Assembly: GCA_033297075.1 (NCBI GenBank)
Contig: MU858060.1
Location: forward strand, 1-64,000
Length of the DNA: 64,000 bases
Source: Rhypophila decipiens
Lineage: Eukaryota; Ascomycota; Sordariomycetes; Sordariales; Naviculisporaceae
Reading direction: 5' to 3'
The notes beneath the pieces are model-generated. The model made no database searches. It had not been told where the DNA came from and worked only from the letters and a program-made list of their open reading frames with translations. Within the stretch, counting starts at the first letter, position 1; each line of letters opens with the position of its first letter. A program made the translations under genes and the position numbers. This document shows, piece after piece, positions 21,213 through 31,596 of this stretch.

Positions 21213-21508
21213 TCCAATTCTACAGCTTGACTTGGACTGCTGGGATTACATGTACTTGTACAAGTGAAACTACTACATATAACCCTAACCCTAACCCTGC
21301 TAGACCTTTTACCCCTGAATCTGGGGATAGCTTCATGTTCGATTCGAGCTGAAAGATGGGCCAAATTGACTTGATTCGGCCTCTTCGGAACCGTGAATTT
21401 TACTTTTTTCGACAATCTCATCAAGCGACGTTGATCCGAGTCTGAACTCAGCAGGCAACAAACTTGTGCATTTCCTGAAAGCATTTCCTGAAACAGTACT
21501 CTCAGTTC
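21213..21508. other. NAT/OMT convergent 3' region carrying a telomere-like repeat
   Basis: Non-coding. It is dominated by a degenerate repeat unit with three CCCTAA copies (21279-21340), followed by sequence similar to 28478-28515. Confidence 0.7.
21279..21340 (+). repeat. Interstitial telomere-type repeat unit, copy A
   Basis: Begins ATAACCCTAACCCTAACCCT and continues through TTTTACCCCTGAA and GGGGATAGCTTCATG. The same order of blocks occurs twice at 28.3 kb. CCCTAA/TTAGGG is the telomere repeat of most filamentous ascomycetes. The unit lies just past the NAT stop codon. Confidence 0.75.
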
Positions 21509-22867
21509 TCACACAAGTTCCGCCTCAATAACAGTGTCTGTACTTGTAGTCGAGACGTCACACCACATCTTGACCACCGTGAGCCCCGCTCTCTCCAACA
21601 GCCGCCTCCATTCGTCTTCAGGCCTCTCGCGCGCCGAATGCAGATGCATCATCATGATATCCGCCGACGCGAGGTCCAGGCTGGCGCCCGTGGCAGGAAG
21701 CACCGTGTCGCAGACGAGCAGCTTGGAATATCCCCTCTCCATTGCCGCTGCCGTCATGCGGAGGATGTCGTGCGCCTTTTCGTCGTTCCAGTCGTGAAGA
21801 ACGGATCGCAGCAGGTAAGCCCGGGCTCCTGAGCTCATGCACGGTCAGCACAGAAAAGAAATAGCAGCTAAAAATATTTGACTGACCCTTGAGAGGTTGG
21901 GGCTGGAAAAAATCATGCGCCATGACTTTGATCCTGTCGCTAACCACCTTTTCCTTGGCCAAGGCAACCACGTCGGGCAGGTCTTGGAGGACCAAATCGC
22001 CCAGCAGCGGGTCTCCATCATCACCTGTGCAGCAATGTCTCTCGAGCATCCGGGTGACATCCAGACCATGCCCACCGCCAATGTCGACAAGAAGGGGCCT
22101 CGTCGCGTCGTGGCCATCCACCAGGACCTTTGTATCGTAGAGCTCGGTCCAGGGCCGCTTCCGCTGCGACAGACCCTTCATGGCGCACACAAAGTGGGCT
22201 TGGGCGCTGGGATCGGTCTGCAGAAAGGCAAAAAGAGGCAGCCGGTCGGCGTTGGCGTCCATGAAGTTTGTGTTTTTGGGGTCTAAGGGCTGCTGGTATT
22301 GCGTCTCGGCTAGAAACTTGGGCAGATTCATGGCCGAAGCTGTGTATTGGGCGCCGGTACTGTTTGATTATAAGCCTGGTTGTCAGTATCACGCAAGTTG
22401 TAGGATATCCTGCCTGATGGAACTTACACCATAGCGGTATGCGCAACGACATCCTTCTCATCCCCCAGCGCCAACGAGGTCAACGTGGGACGATGGCGAT
22501 CTGGGCCAACCTGTTCAATCAAGCAGGCCGCGCTCATGATACGCAACAATCTCCGCAAGAGTTCCTTGTCGCAAGGGTGCCGGCAGCACTTCAGCAAATC
22601 GTCGAGGCTCTTCTCCGGCTCCGAGTCGACATGATCCTCTTTCCATCCCTGCCAGAGGCCAAGATCGATCAAGGTCTGGAGAGCAGCCATGGTGTTGAGG
22701 GTGGCGGTGTATTTCCACATCTGCTCGAACGGCGTCTCGAGGCGCGCCAGCAGTCGGTATGCGGCCGCGATGGTCTGTCTCCGCTCGTTCTCGGCATCTC
22801 TGCCTATGGACTCTAGGTTGATGGCATCAATGCTTTTGATGGCATCCGTTGCGCCGTTTGGATTCAT
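21509..22867 (-). CDS. SAM-dependent O-methyltransferase (plant COMT-like, PF00891 type)
   Basis: Class I methyltransferase expected to methylate a hydroxyl or carboxyl of the pathway product. Exons 22867-22428, 22359-21887 and 21828-21509, with GT-AG introns of 68 and 58 bp, encode 410 aa. The N-terminal helical dimerisation region (LETPFEQMWKYTATLNTMAAL) is followed by the SAM-binding loop VDIGGGHG near residues 238-245, LQDLPDVV, and the catalytic HDW at His316 (RSVLHDWND). These are the diagnostic features of fungal cluster O-methyltransferases. Upstream lie TACATGTA (59 bp) and the GC-rich element (85 bp), so it is probably the right-hand end of the regulon. Possible substrates include the PABA carboxylate or a phenol created by the FMO; the sequence does not decide. 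Confidence 0.93.
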
Positions 22868-22951
22868 GATGGGTCTTTGAAGGAGGCAGCATCTTTTTTG
22901 TTTGTTTGCCTAATGTAGCGTCAAGTACATGTATAATAAGCACATATAGTC

Positions 22952-22970
22952 GAAAACTCGCCGTCGGTGG
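22952..22970 (-). promoter_or_regulatory. Cluster element CCACCGACGGCGAGTTTTC (methyltransferase promoter)
   Basis: On the minus strand this matches the ligase copy at 16 of 19 positions, including the inverted CCG-N-CGG. It starts about 85 bp upstream of the methyltransferase ATG, in the same orientation as the gene, and lies between that ATG and the stop of the next gene. Confidence 0.6.
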
Positions 22971-22996
22971 ATTCTCAGGGTCTCCAGTCTCCCTGC

Positions 22997-25900
22997 TCAG
23001 ACATAATCGACCCCAACTCTCTCCTGTGCTCCTCTGACATTACCAGTACTGGTAACGGCCACTTTCCTCCTCCCAAACCAATACAGCTTTTCCATCCCAA
23101 CCACAAGCCTAACCTTTTCCCCACGTCCCATCACAGACAAGCCTTCAAAATCCCCAACCATGCTTGAATCATAGACATAATACATGCACCCAACAACCGT
23201 ATCCGTCCCAAGAGGCATCAGTTCTTTTACTTTGGACCTCCCATAATAAAGCCTGTAAACCCTCCTCCTCCGCGCCGCGATTCCCTCCCAAAGCGGAACA
23301 AAAACCACAGCAGCGGTCAAAACAAGCACCATGTGCAATAACAGCCCGACCGCAATCCAGGTACACGCCTCGTGGATCTTCCATGTGACCGCGTTGGAAA
23401 AGGGAATGTTGGATAAGAGGATGGGCGTGAATTTGGCAAAGAATGTTGCTAGCGCAATGTGGAACGATAGGTGGTCTTCTTTGATGTACCGTGTGGATCG
23501 AAAGAGTCCGACAAAGACGTTTGACGGCGGTGAGAGGAGTATGGATTCCTTTGCTGGGCGCGGGCGTTTGGCCAGGAGGGAATGGATTTGGGATTCGAAT
23601 GTTGCTGTTATGTGGTGGCAGGGTGTGAGCAGGAACACAAACTATATGAAGATGAATGGTGTCTTACCAGCAAAGTACCAATTCCAGAACCCATTGATAA
23701 GAATGCCAAACACGGCAAAGAGAATCCTCACACCAACCGTCTGGCTGTTCATGAAGCGTTCAAACCCCGTGTCAACACCTACCGTGGTCTCGTAATACAG
23801 AATCAAGATCAAAAGGCCAAGGGTAAACAACAAGGCTGACACGCGGAGTACGAGGCCCCAATCAACAGCTCCCAGTCGCCGTATCAAACCCTTCTTTCTT
23901 TTTCCGACATCTATACCTTTTCGTGTAGGCGGATTCTGAGCTCTCTGTTTAATCGGCACCTTGTTCTGAGTGGACGTTGGCACAACCTCGATCCCATACC
24001 TGCATGTGCCCTCAGTGATGCCAAGTCGAAACCGTCGTCCTTGCAACGATCGTTCAATACCTTCCCTAACAGCACTCTTCCCCTTTTCTGCACTAACTGA
24101 TCGCAACAAACCAACAAGCCCACCATCTCCATTCCTAACCAAACCAGCCATGCCCTCAATACTCCACGGATCATCCGCAAGTCCCGTCGCCTTGCACCTC
24201 CACATCACCACGGCAACAACAATAGCCAGCACCGCAAGACATCCAAGTAAACCCTCTGCAGCCCTCAAAAGATTTGATTTTCTCAACCCAAACGCGCACA
24301 CCCTCACACTGTGATGATGATCCCCCCCACAGTCAGTAGTCAAGACCAACCTAACAACTTCACTAGACAAGGTAACCAACACCGTAGCCAACAAACTCAA
24401 CAACCCCCCAATCAAAGGCAGCGGGTCTTGAAACCGCCCCCAAAACCTCGCCGCGATGAATGGGCTTGAGAAAATACTTGGGTTTCGAGACAAGAGCAGG
24501 GAATCCTCGGGTAGTGCCCCCTCGGGGTGAACTAATGCTCTAAATGGCAGGATGGAATTGATTGCGTTGGTCATTACTTGGAGGAGGACTAGCAAGAGTG
24601 TGGCTAGCAGCACGGGGACGACCGAGACCATTAGGTAGGCGGATTCGGAAGATAGGTTGAAGAAGAGGGATTGGGTTCCTGGTGGGATTGGGCCTTTGGG
24701 TGGCAACGGTACTGGTACTGGTACTGGTAATGAAGGGCTGGGGGATGGTGTCATGGGTGTATCGGATGTTGCCAGTGTTGATGTGAAGTCGCCAATGCTG
24801 GGTCTTTGGTTGCGATAGGTACTTGTCACAATGTTCTTGGTATTGTTGTTTGATACTTGCTGTTGTTCTACGTTACTTGGTCTGCCAGGATGTGAGAAAC
24901 TTGCATCGCTGCTGGTTTGGTTGTTCTGGCTTGACGTCTTTGTAGCTGCCGGTTGGCCTTTTTGGGAATGAGGACTTGAAGACGACCTCCTTGTTATTGC
25001 TGACTGCGGCGGTGATGCTGACGAAATACCGGCAGATGTACGGCTTGCAGTGTTGGTCAAGCTAGGCTGGGATCTCAGGGACGTGAGATGGGATCCTAGC
25101 ACCAGTATGCCACTAGACATAAGAGGTTCTTCGGACGTGTCGTGCGTCATATTCTCCGGCGACAAAGAGGGGTGTACTGAAGTCAGTTCCAGCTCCGGTG
25201 ATGAACGAGAGTGTTGCAAAGCCGTCTCTGGCTCTGGCGATGAGGGCGAGTGTTGTAAAGTCACTGTGGATTCCGAGTCTGGCAGTGAAGGAGAATGTTG
25301 TGAAGCCGCTCCTGGCTCTGGTGATGAGCGAGAGGGCTGTGAAGCCCCTTTTGAGTCTGATGATGAAGGAAACTGTTGTGAAGTCGATATGGATACCGGC
25401 TCTGGTAATGAAGAAGAATGATGTAAAACCGAGCTTGGCTTTGAAGGGCGTCTAGTTGTACTCGCTGGAGCCTGACTCGAAGTTGATTGCAGCAGAGACT
25501 CTGTAGAGAACGGAGAGTGTTGTGAATTCGAGGTGGATTCCGGCTCATTCGAGGTGGATTCCGGCTCTGGTAATGAAGAATGTTGTGAAACCGATCCCGG
25601 CTTTGAGATGGAGCCTCTTGTTGCACTTGCTGAAGCCTCACTTGGGGTTGAGTGCAAAAGAGACTCTGAGCTTTCATGATTCTCACGGCTCGTTTGCGCA
25701 CTACTGGTAGTCGTTGTCATGCTGGAGCTAGTGCGAGAGGGGGGCAATTCAATAGTCGCCGAGGGCTTCGGTTGACTGGAGTCCGGACTTTTGCTGCCGG
25801 TTGATGCTATCCCAGTTGCGGTAGTCGTAGTACTGCTCGCAGATGGCTGGGAGCTGCCAGAGCCAGTGGATGAAGCGACCCGGTCCGGCATGGACAGTGG

Positions 25901-27340
25901 AAAGGTCCACCAAACAGTGGCAGATAGGTCAGTCACCTCAGGAGTCAGGGTACATGGCTGCGAACTCCAGCACGGATTGTCAACCCAGATACCCCATCCA
26001 GCAAGAGTACTGTGCCATTCCTTAGGACGCCAGCGCTCGGGGAAAAGGGCAGTCTCGGTGGAGTGCACCTCGTTGCCAAAGACATCCTGCGGGTCGATAC
26101 CGGCAACTCGGCTCACAAGAGGTATCAAGACGTTTCCCTTGGCATCCGTCGTTGCATACATCCACAGCGGTGCAAAGCCCACATCACTGGCAAGTGGCGG
26201 AGTCTGGGGGTAGGCGACACCTGTGCTGCTCCAAGACACAAACGCAGCGCCTCTCGTATGGATCGTGCTTGTTTTTTGGGCACTCCAAAGTACCTTGTAC
26301 TCGTTGAGTGATGCAATAGCGAGCATGGCCGACTTGCACCCCGAGTCAGCCGTATCCCAGTCGAGGAGGGCCGAATGCGCCGGTAGACCCGGTCCCATAT
26401 TCCATCTGTCTCCCTCGAACAAGATGTCCAATATGATTCTGCAAGGACACCAGGACGGGTCGTTAGTGATAAAGGTTTCAATAATCTCCATCAACCACAC
26501 AGTAATCTTCCCGTCGAAGCACTCCACGTTGTCAGGTTCCAACTGAGGAACACAAGGAGTACTGTACTCAGCATATGTCTCTACCGTCCATCTCGGGGCG
26601 GCCCAGCCACAATACGCGTCGAAGGGGTGGAACGGTTTGGGGTAGCTCTGTTCTGGAGGCCGGGGATCGGGATCTGGGGCAAGCTTGGCACGATTCCAGC
26701 GTGTAATTGATGCTGGTTCAGGCTGTGGAGTAGTTGCCACTGTTTGAAGGGTGGTATCTGACGACGCTTTATTTGCTTGGTAGTCGCCAGAATTACCCAA
26801 ACTGGCGAATGCAGTGGGATGGCTGACTTGGAGAAGAGTATAATTCGTGGGAAGCAGGTGTTGAGCTTGGTATTCCAAGAATGCAAACAGGCCGGCCATG
26901 ACTGAGAGGAGAAGGACAGAGAACGGCCAGCGCAGGGCAGTTGGCTTGTAGTTTAGTGATCGAACATCTATCCTGTCTGTGACTTTGGGTTGCGTCTTGG
27001 ATTCCTGCTGATGTCTGGCCTGGTCGTTCGAAGGCTGGTCTCGGTTGTGGTCAAGTGACTCGGATACAGAGGGCGTTGGCCGAGGAATCAAACGATCGGT
27101 GCTGTAGGTTGCCGAGCCAGGGATCGTCAAGGTCTCTAATTCGATATCGAATTCCGATCCATGTTCTCGCCAACATGTCGGGCTCTCAAGCGGATGCGGA
27201 AAGGAGTATGTGCTACCATTGACTGGCGTCTTCCTTTCGGCATGTTCTGCTTTTGGCACGCTGGTTGGAACATGGCCGGGAGTTGGACTCTGAGCATTGG
27301 GCGGCGATTCAGGCTCTGGGGTTTGACTTGAACCGGCCAT
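22997..27340 (-). CDS. Large Ser/Thr/Pro-rich polytopic membrane protein (DUF3433-like)
   Basis: Function unknown. Exons 27340-23668 and 23604-22997 (63 bp GT-AG intron) encode 1426 aa. After about 120 polar residues a first membrane segment follows LRWPF (SVLLLSVMAGLFAFLEYQ). Residues 160-430 look like a lumenal or extracellular domain rich in Cys and Trp. Residues 440-840 are a low-complexity Ser/Thr/Pro stalk with imperfect SxxxPEPExxxQHSxS repeats. Several more membrane segments follow in the C-terminal 550 residues (VSVVPVLLATLLLVLLQV, GLLSLLATVLVTLSS, LGCLAVLAIVVAVV and others). The LRWPF start and overall layout recall the fungal DUF3433 family; I hold this loosely. The promoter lacks the cluster elements, so it is probably not part of the biosynthetic regulon. 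Confidence 0.8.
25150..25650 (-). repeat. In-frame minisatellite within the membrane protein gene
   Basis: Imperfect tandem units of roughly 45-60 bp encode Ser-Pro-Glu-rich repeats such as SSPEPETALQHS. They expand the predicted stalk; copy number probably varies between strains. Confidence 0.65.
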
Positions 27341-28758
27341 GGTGGTGGCTAGTCACAGGTTGAGCCGAGATTTGGATAGGCATCATATACACAGAGTGTA
27401 CAGCTTCGTCTTTCAATGCCAACAGAGGACGGGGGCATATCTAAAAGTATACCATCCAAGCCCCGGAACCGTTCAGGAATCAAACCATACATGGATGCAG
27501 ATCGTAGGGGTCTGAGGTAGATATATGCCATCAAAATGATAAAGAAATCAACGTAGGGCCATGTTTTGGTCCTTGGGGGGCAGTTTCTCAACTGGTGGTT
27601 GTAATATGTAGTAGCATCGAGACTCTATGAGTCTGCAGAGTGACATTACAGTTATTGTGTTGGAGCCAATACCAATCAACATAAAGACACTCGGTCCAAT
27701 GGTTGTGCCGAATACGATCCTATTTGAGACTCTCAACATGGCAACAAACATCCCGTACGCTTAATGTATTACGGGGCATTGTCATGTCGTGTAACCACCA
27801 AGGGATCCAGCCGATCTGGATCTGGCCCGTGGATTCCTGGACAAATGCAGCAGATCTGAACTTGGTGGCGCGAGCATTGACTGAGCCAGTCAGGGTCCTC
27901 AGGGACAAAGCCAAAGACAGTACCAGGGGTAGAACAGTAACAGGGTAATTACATGTTGAACGGTTTTAGTCTTTGTGCCGGATGGATAGAAAGAGTTCAC
28001 TTGCTATAGACTCACGAAAGGGGACATATGTGGCAGGTCTTGAGACTGTTGGATTGAAAGCGAAACATTCTGAGTAGTTATATGTAAACATAATGATCGG
28101 GAATGAGGAATCCGAACAGACCAATTCCCTTTGGGGACGAGGCAAATCAATCGAACGTTCTTAAGCAAACCAAAGAGGCCAGGGAATACTGTCATTCTAA
28201 TTGAAATAAGCCAGGCCACTTGACTCAGAATGAAAGTACTTGGATTGCTTTACAAACGTGACTCCCACGCATAACCCTAACCCTACCGCCATTTTACCCC
28301 ACAAAACCGGGAATAGCTTCATTTCCTGGCTCCGACGCATAACCCTAACCCTGCCGCAATTACCCCTGAAAACCGGGAATAGCTTCATTTCCAGCCACTT
28401 TGGATCAACTCAATTGAATTTGCCAAATAACAATCAATTCAATCCTGCCTGGACAGGTCAATGTAACCAAACTATGCGCCAAATTGATTGAATTGACTTG
28501 GCTCCTCTGGAAAGAAGGATTTCTTTGTCTTTTTTGAATGTTGTTGTTGGTTCAAGGCTGGGATGTACGTCATAGTTCCCAAGTTCCGGTTTGTGGCACG
28601 CCACCACCAAGGGTTTCGGGTGTTACTCCAACTTTTGATATTCTTAAGAACCATAAAGGTTTGGACAGTTCTTTCCGACAAGAAACGGGCTTCTTCATCG
28701 CTGAGTGTGAGAGTCAAGTTTCAAAAATTCAAATACTGGATCAGAAAACACAGCCAAA
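27341..28758. other. Non-coding region with telomere-type repeats
   Basis: No gene is seen in 1.4 kb. The right half carries two adjacent telomere-type repeat units (28269-28396) and an AT-rich stretch with several TCAATT/AATTGA inversions (28400-28500). The left half is the membrane-protein promoter, and the last bases before 28759 are the leader of the next gene. Confidence 0.65.
28269..28396 (+). repeat. Interstitial telomere-type repeat units, copies B1 and B2
   Basis: Two direct units (28269-28330 and 28337-28396) each read GCATAACCCTAACCCT, then a short CCGC block, then ACCGGGAATAGCTTCATTTC. They match copy A at 21.28 kb in order of blocks, and the flank at 28478-28515 (GCCAAATTGATTGAATTGAC) resembles 21359-21390. 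Confidence 0.8.
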
Positions 28759-30267
28759 ATGAACGTCGACGTCCCCAGTGTCATCAAGGCGGCCCTGCCC
28801 AAAGAGTCGCGCAACAAAAACGTGGCCATCCTCAAAGACAACTGGACAGGCACCATGAACCACAACGACCCCGGCTTCCTCTCAGACGATTTCCCACGCA
28901 ACCCCCCCAAACTCTACATCGCCGGCGAGGACGACGACTTTGACGCCGACACCCTCATGGCCTGGCGAGCCGAGGGCTTCGACGTCGAGTACCTCTCCCT
29001 GGGCGCCGGCTTCATGCACACCTTGGGGGCCCTGCATCAGAAGCGCAAACTAGGCCCCTGCGAAACGTTCGGCATCGTCGCCTACGGAAAGGCCGCCTCC
29101 CTGTGTCTAGAACACTACCACGTCCTGGACAACAACACGGAGCTCAAGCTCGGCTGTCTCATCGCCTACTACCCCACCCGCATCCCCGACCCCAACACCA
29201 GGTTCCCCTCGGCCATCCGCGTCCTCGTGCACCTCCCCGTCGGCCAGGTCAAAGTGCTCAAACAGACGCAAATGGTGGGCATCCAGGGCAAGAAGCGCAC
29301 CACCAAGCTCACCGTCGACGGCGGCGTAGGCGTCGGCGGCCTGCTGCCGGCAGGATACCCCTGCTACTCGTACGGAGCCCCGGCCGGCTTCGCAGAGCAC
29401 GACCTGGACGAGTACGACGGCATCTGCGCCGAGCTGGCCTGGAGCAGGAGCATCGCCACGGCGAGACGCGCCTTCCGCATGGACTCCCCCTCGGGCGTGG
29501 AAGCCACGGTCGAGAGGAGCGCACACGCCAAATTCCACTCTCGCAGCGCCAAGCAGCTGCTTTCCACCTTTACCGCCCACGACGCACCCCAGGTCACACA
29601 TGTGCCTACCTTGTCGGGGGCGCTCGGCCGACAGGAGCTCCAGGACTTTTACAGCGACTACTTCCTCGGGGACAACCCGCCCAGCATGAAGGTGACGCTG
29701 CTGTCGCGCACCATCGGGCTAGACCGCGTGGTGGACGAGATGTTTGTCTCGTTCAAGCACACGCAGGACATGCCCTGGATCCTGCCGGGCGTTCCGCCGA
29801 CGAAGAAGAGGGTTGAGATTATTATTGTTAGTATTGTTACGCTGAGAGGCGGCAAGTTGCATCATGAGCGGGTGTACTGGGACCAGGCAAGTGTGCTCGC
29901 GCAGATTGGGTTGCTGGATCCCAAGCTGGTTCCTCAGGCGGCACAGGAGAGGGGAGTGCGACAGTTGCCTGTTGTGGGGGGGAAGGCGGCTAGGAGGGTG
30001 TTTTCTGGTGGGGAGGACTCGGACGAGGGAGAGGCGGATAATGAGCTGATACGGGATTGGGAGGATGAAGATGACGAGGAGGAGGAGGATGAGAATGAGA
30101 GTGATGAAGAAGAAGAAGAAGAAGAAGAAGAAGAGGTGGTGGGAGAGGATGTGGATGAGAATGGGGTTGAGAATGGGGCGGATGATGAGGTCAAATCAGG
30201 AGCTGGGAAATTGAGCTTGGATGGGGAACCTGCCCTCCCAAGGAAGGGCAAGGCAAATGGGTCATGA
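28759..30267 (+). CDS. Dienelactone hydrolase-like plus SnoaL-like protein with acidic tail
   Basis: Single exon, 502 aa. Residues 30-260 resemble an alpha/beta-hydrolase of the dienelactone hydrolase/carboxymethylenebutenolidase type. The nucleophile elbow is degenerate (GIVAYGKAA instead of a G-x-C/S-x-G form), suggesting weak or lost hydrolase activity. Residues 290-400 resemble an NTF2/SnoaL-like fold (FYSDYF, then GGKLHHERVYWDQASVLAQIGLL), a pairing common in fungal proteins of unknown role. The final 100 residues are an Asp/Glu-rich tail encoded by GAA/GAG runs. The ATG in CCAAAATGAAC has good context. No cluster element lies upstream. A biosynthetic role is possible but unsupported. 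Confidence 0.7.
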   Translation: MNVDVPSVIKAALPKESRNKNVAILKDNWTGTMNHNDPGFLSDDFPRNPPKLYIAGEDDDFDADTLMAWRAEGFDVEYLSLGAGFMHTLGALHQKRKLGPCETFGIVAYGKAASLCLEHYHVLDNNTELKLGCLIAYYPTRIPDPNTRFPSAIRVLVHLPVGQVKVLKQTQMVGIQGKKRTTKLTVDGGVGVGGLLPAGYPCYSYGAPAGFAEHDLDEYDGICAELAWSRSIATARRAFRMDSPSGVEATVERSAHAKFHSRSAKQLLSTFTAHDAPQVTHVPTLSGALGRQELQDFYSDYFLGDNPPSMKVTLLSRTIGLDRVVDEMFVSFKHTQDMPWILPGVPPTKKRVEIIIVSIVTLRGGKLHHERVYWDQASVLAQIGLLDPKLVPQAAQERGVRQLPVVGGKAARRVFSGGEDSDEGEADNELIRDWEDEDDEEEEDENESDEEEEEEEEEEVVGEDVDENGVENGADDEVKSGAGKLSLDGEPALPRKGKANGS

Positions 30268-31596
30268 CGATGCAGACAGACGGGAAACACTGTCACCAAG
30301 ACAACTTCATCGAAATTACGTGAGAAAGGACCCAGGTCACACAGCTAGCTATATGTCCTTTATCACCCGTTGCCCGTGGGATCTGAATTCCAGAACGCCT
30401 CTCTTTTAGCTAGGTAGGTACGTAACACCTTATGAGGCATGAGATGAATTATGAGGCATGATATTGTATTTACTTAAAATGATTTTATGTAGAAATGTAT
30501 TTATTATGCGAGCAAAGCGCTTGGAGCAAGACTTGAGAGCAATTGCCGGTTGTACTAGTCCATCAATATCCATACTTGGGATAGGGTGTCGGGACTTGAT
30601 GAAAATTCAAGATTGTGGCGCTACTCGTACAGCTTCCGAGCAGGCCTGCCCGAGATTTAAATACAAGGTATCTTATCTTCGAATGGTATGTAGCCGAATT
30701 CAACGCCTCTCTCCACAAGGCAGTTGAGGTTCCGGAGCTGGCCGCCGTTCAGACCCACCTGCTCTCTTCCAGGGAAACCGGCAAACTCTAATCAAGACAG
30801 AGTTGATGTACCGGTACCTCTTCTCAGATGTCTCCGGACTGGCCCGGTCGGTCAATCTGCATGTGTGGATCCGAGTTCAAGTCTTTCAGCTCAGATGACA
30901 TTTGGACAGCCACAGCCGGCAGAAGGCAACGCTGTACCAGCTTTATGCGCTGTGAAGAGGAGATGATGTGGAAAGTCTGTTGGTCTCTTTCCTCGCCTGT
31001 GACTCTGTAAGAACTGGGAACCTTGCCGCACGACAGGAAGCAAGGTGGTGATCAGAAAGTCCCCATTTCTCTGTGTCGACATTTCCACCATGCAAGGCAA
31101 ACGCCATCTTTTGACTCGTTGAGCCCAGCCGATAGGCACATGTCTTTTGGATCGTTCATGTTGTTGAACGGCTTCCAGGCACCATGGAAGATGAACGTCG
31201 AGGCTTGCAGCTTCACCCACCGGTTCCAATCAGAGACCGGGCAGTCTGTACTCACGTTCTGTACCTTTTTTTTTCCGGGCTTGAACCAACTCAAATTCCT
31301 CCTCGTGATCCGGTTTCATCATCTAGAGTTTTCGTGTGCGGCAGTTGATTGTTCCATAATTTTAAGCCATAAACATCTGCCAGTGCCAGTACCCTAGCCG
31401 AAGCTCTTCCTCGGCCCGGAAATAGGGCAAAGATTGTGTCCCGTTCTTATTTGTTCCCCCGCAAGTTCCTTTCCTTGAGCATCACGCCCGATATCATCCC
31501 TTTGCTTTTTTTCTTGGTCCCTTGGTCCTGAGCAACCCAACGGGCAGGCTTGCTTCTTCTTCTTGTTTCCTCCAACCCATCCATCCATCCTCAAGC
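30268..31596. other. Non-coding region
   Basis: No gene is supported in 1.3 kb. The last part is a pyrimidine-rich leader of the secreted-protein gene at 31597. A partial variant of the 14 bp element (ATTTACTTAAAAT) occurs near 30469. Confidence 0.55.

Noticed and set aside
22997..27340. Membrane protein as a member of the biosynthetic cluster
   Set aside because: No shared promoter element, no enzymatic or transporter motif, and it lies beyond the methyltransferase between repeat copies.
21279..28396. A true chromosome end at the telomere-type repeats
   Set aside because: Only two or three units occur, and unique genes continue on both sides.
29103..29816. 237-codon plus-strand frame within the 28759 gene
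   Set aside because: A frame-shifted, Arg/Pro-rich shadow of the real gene.
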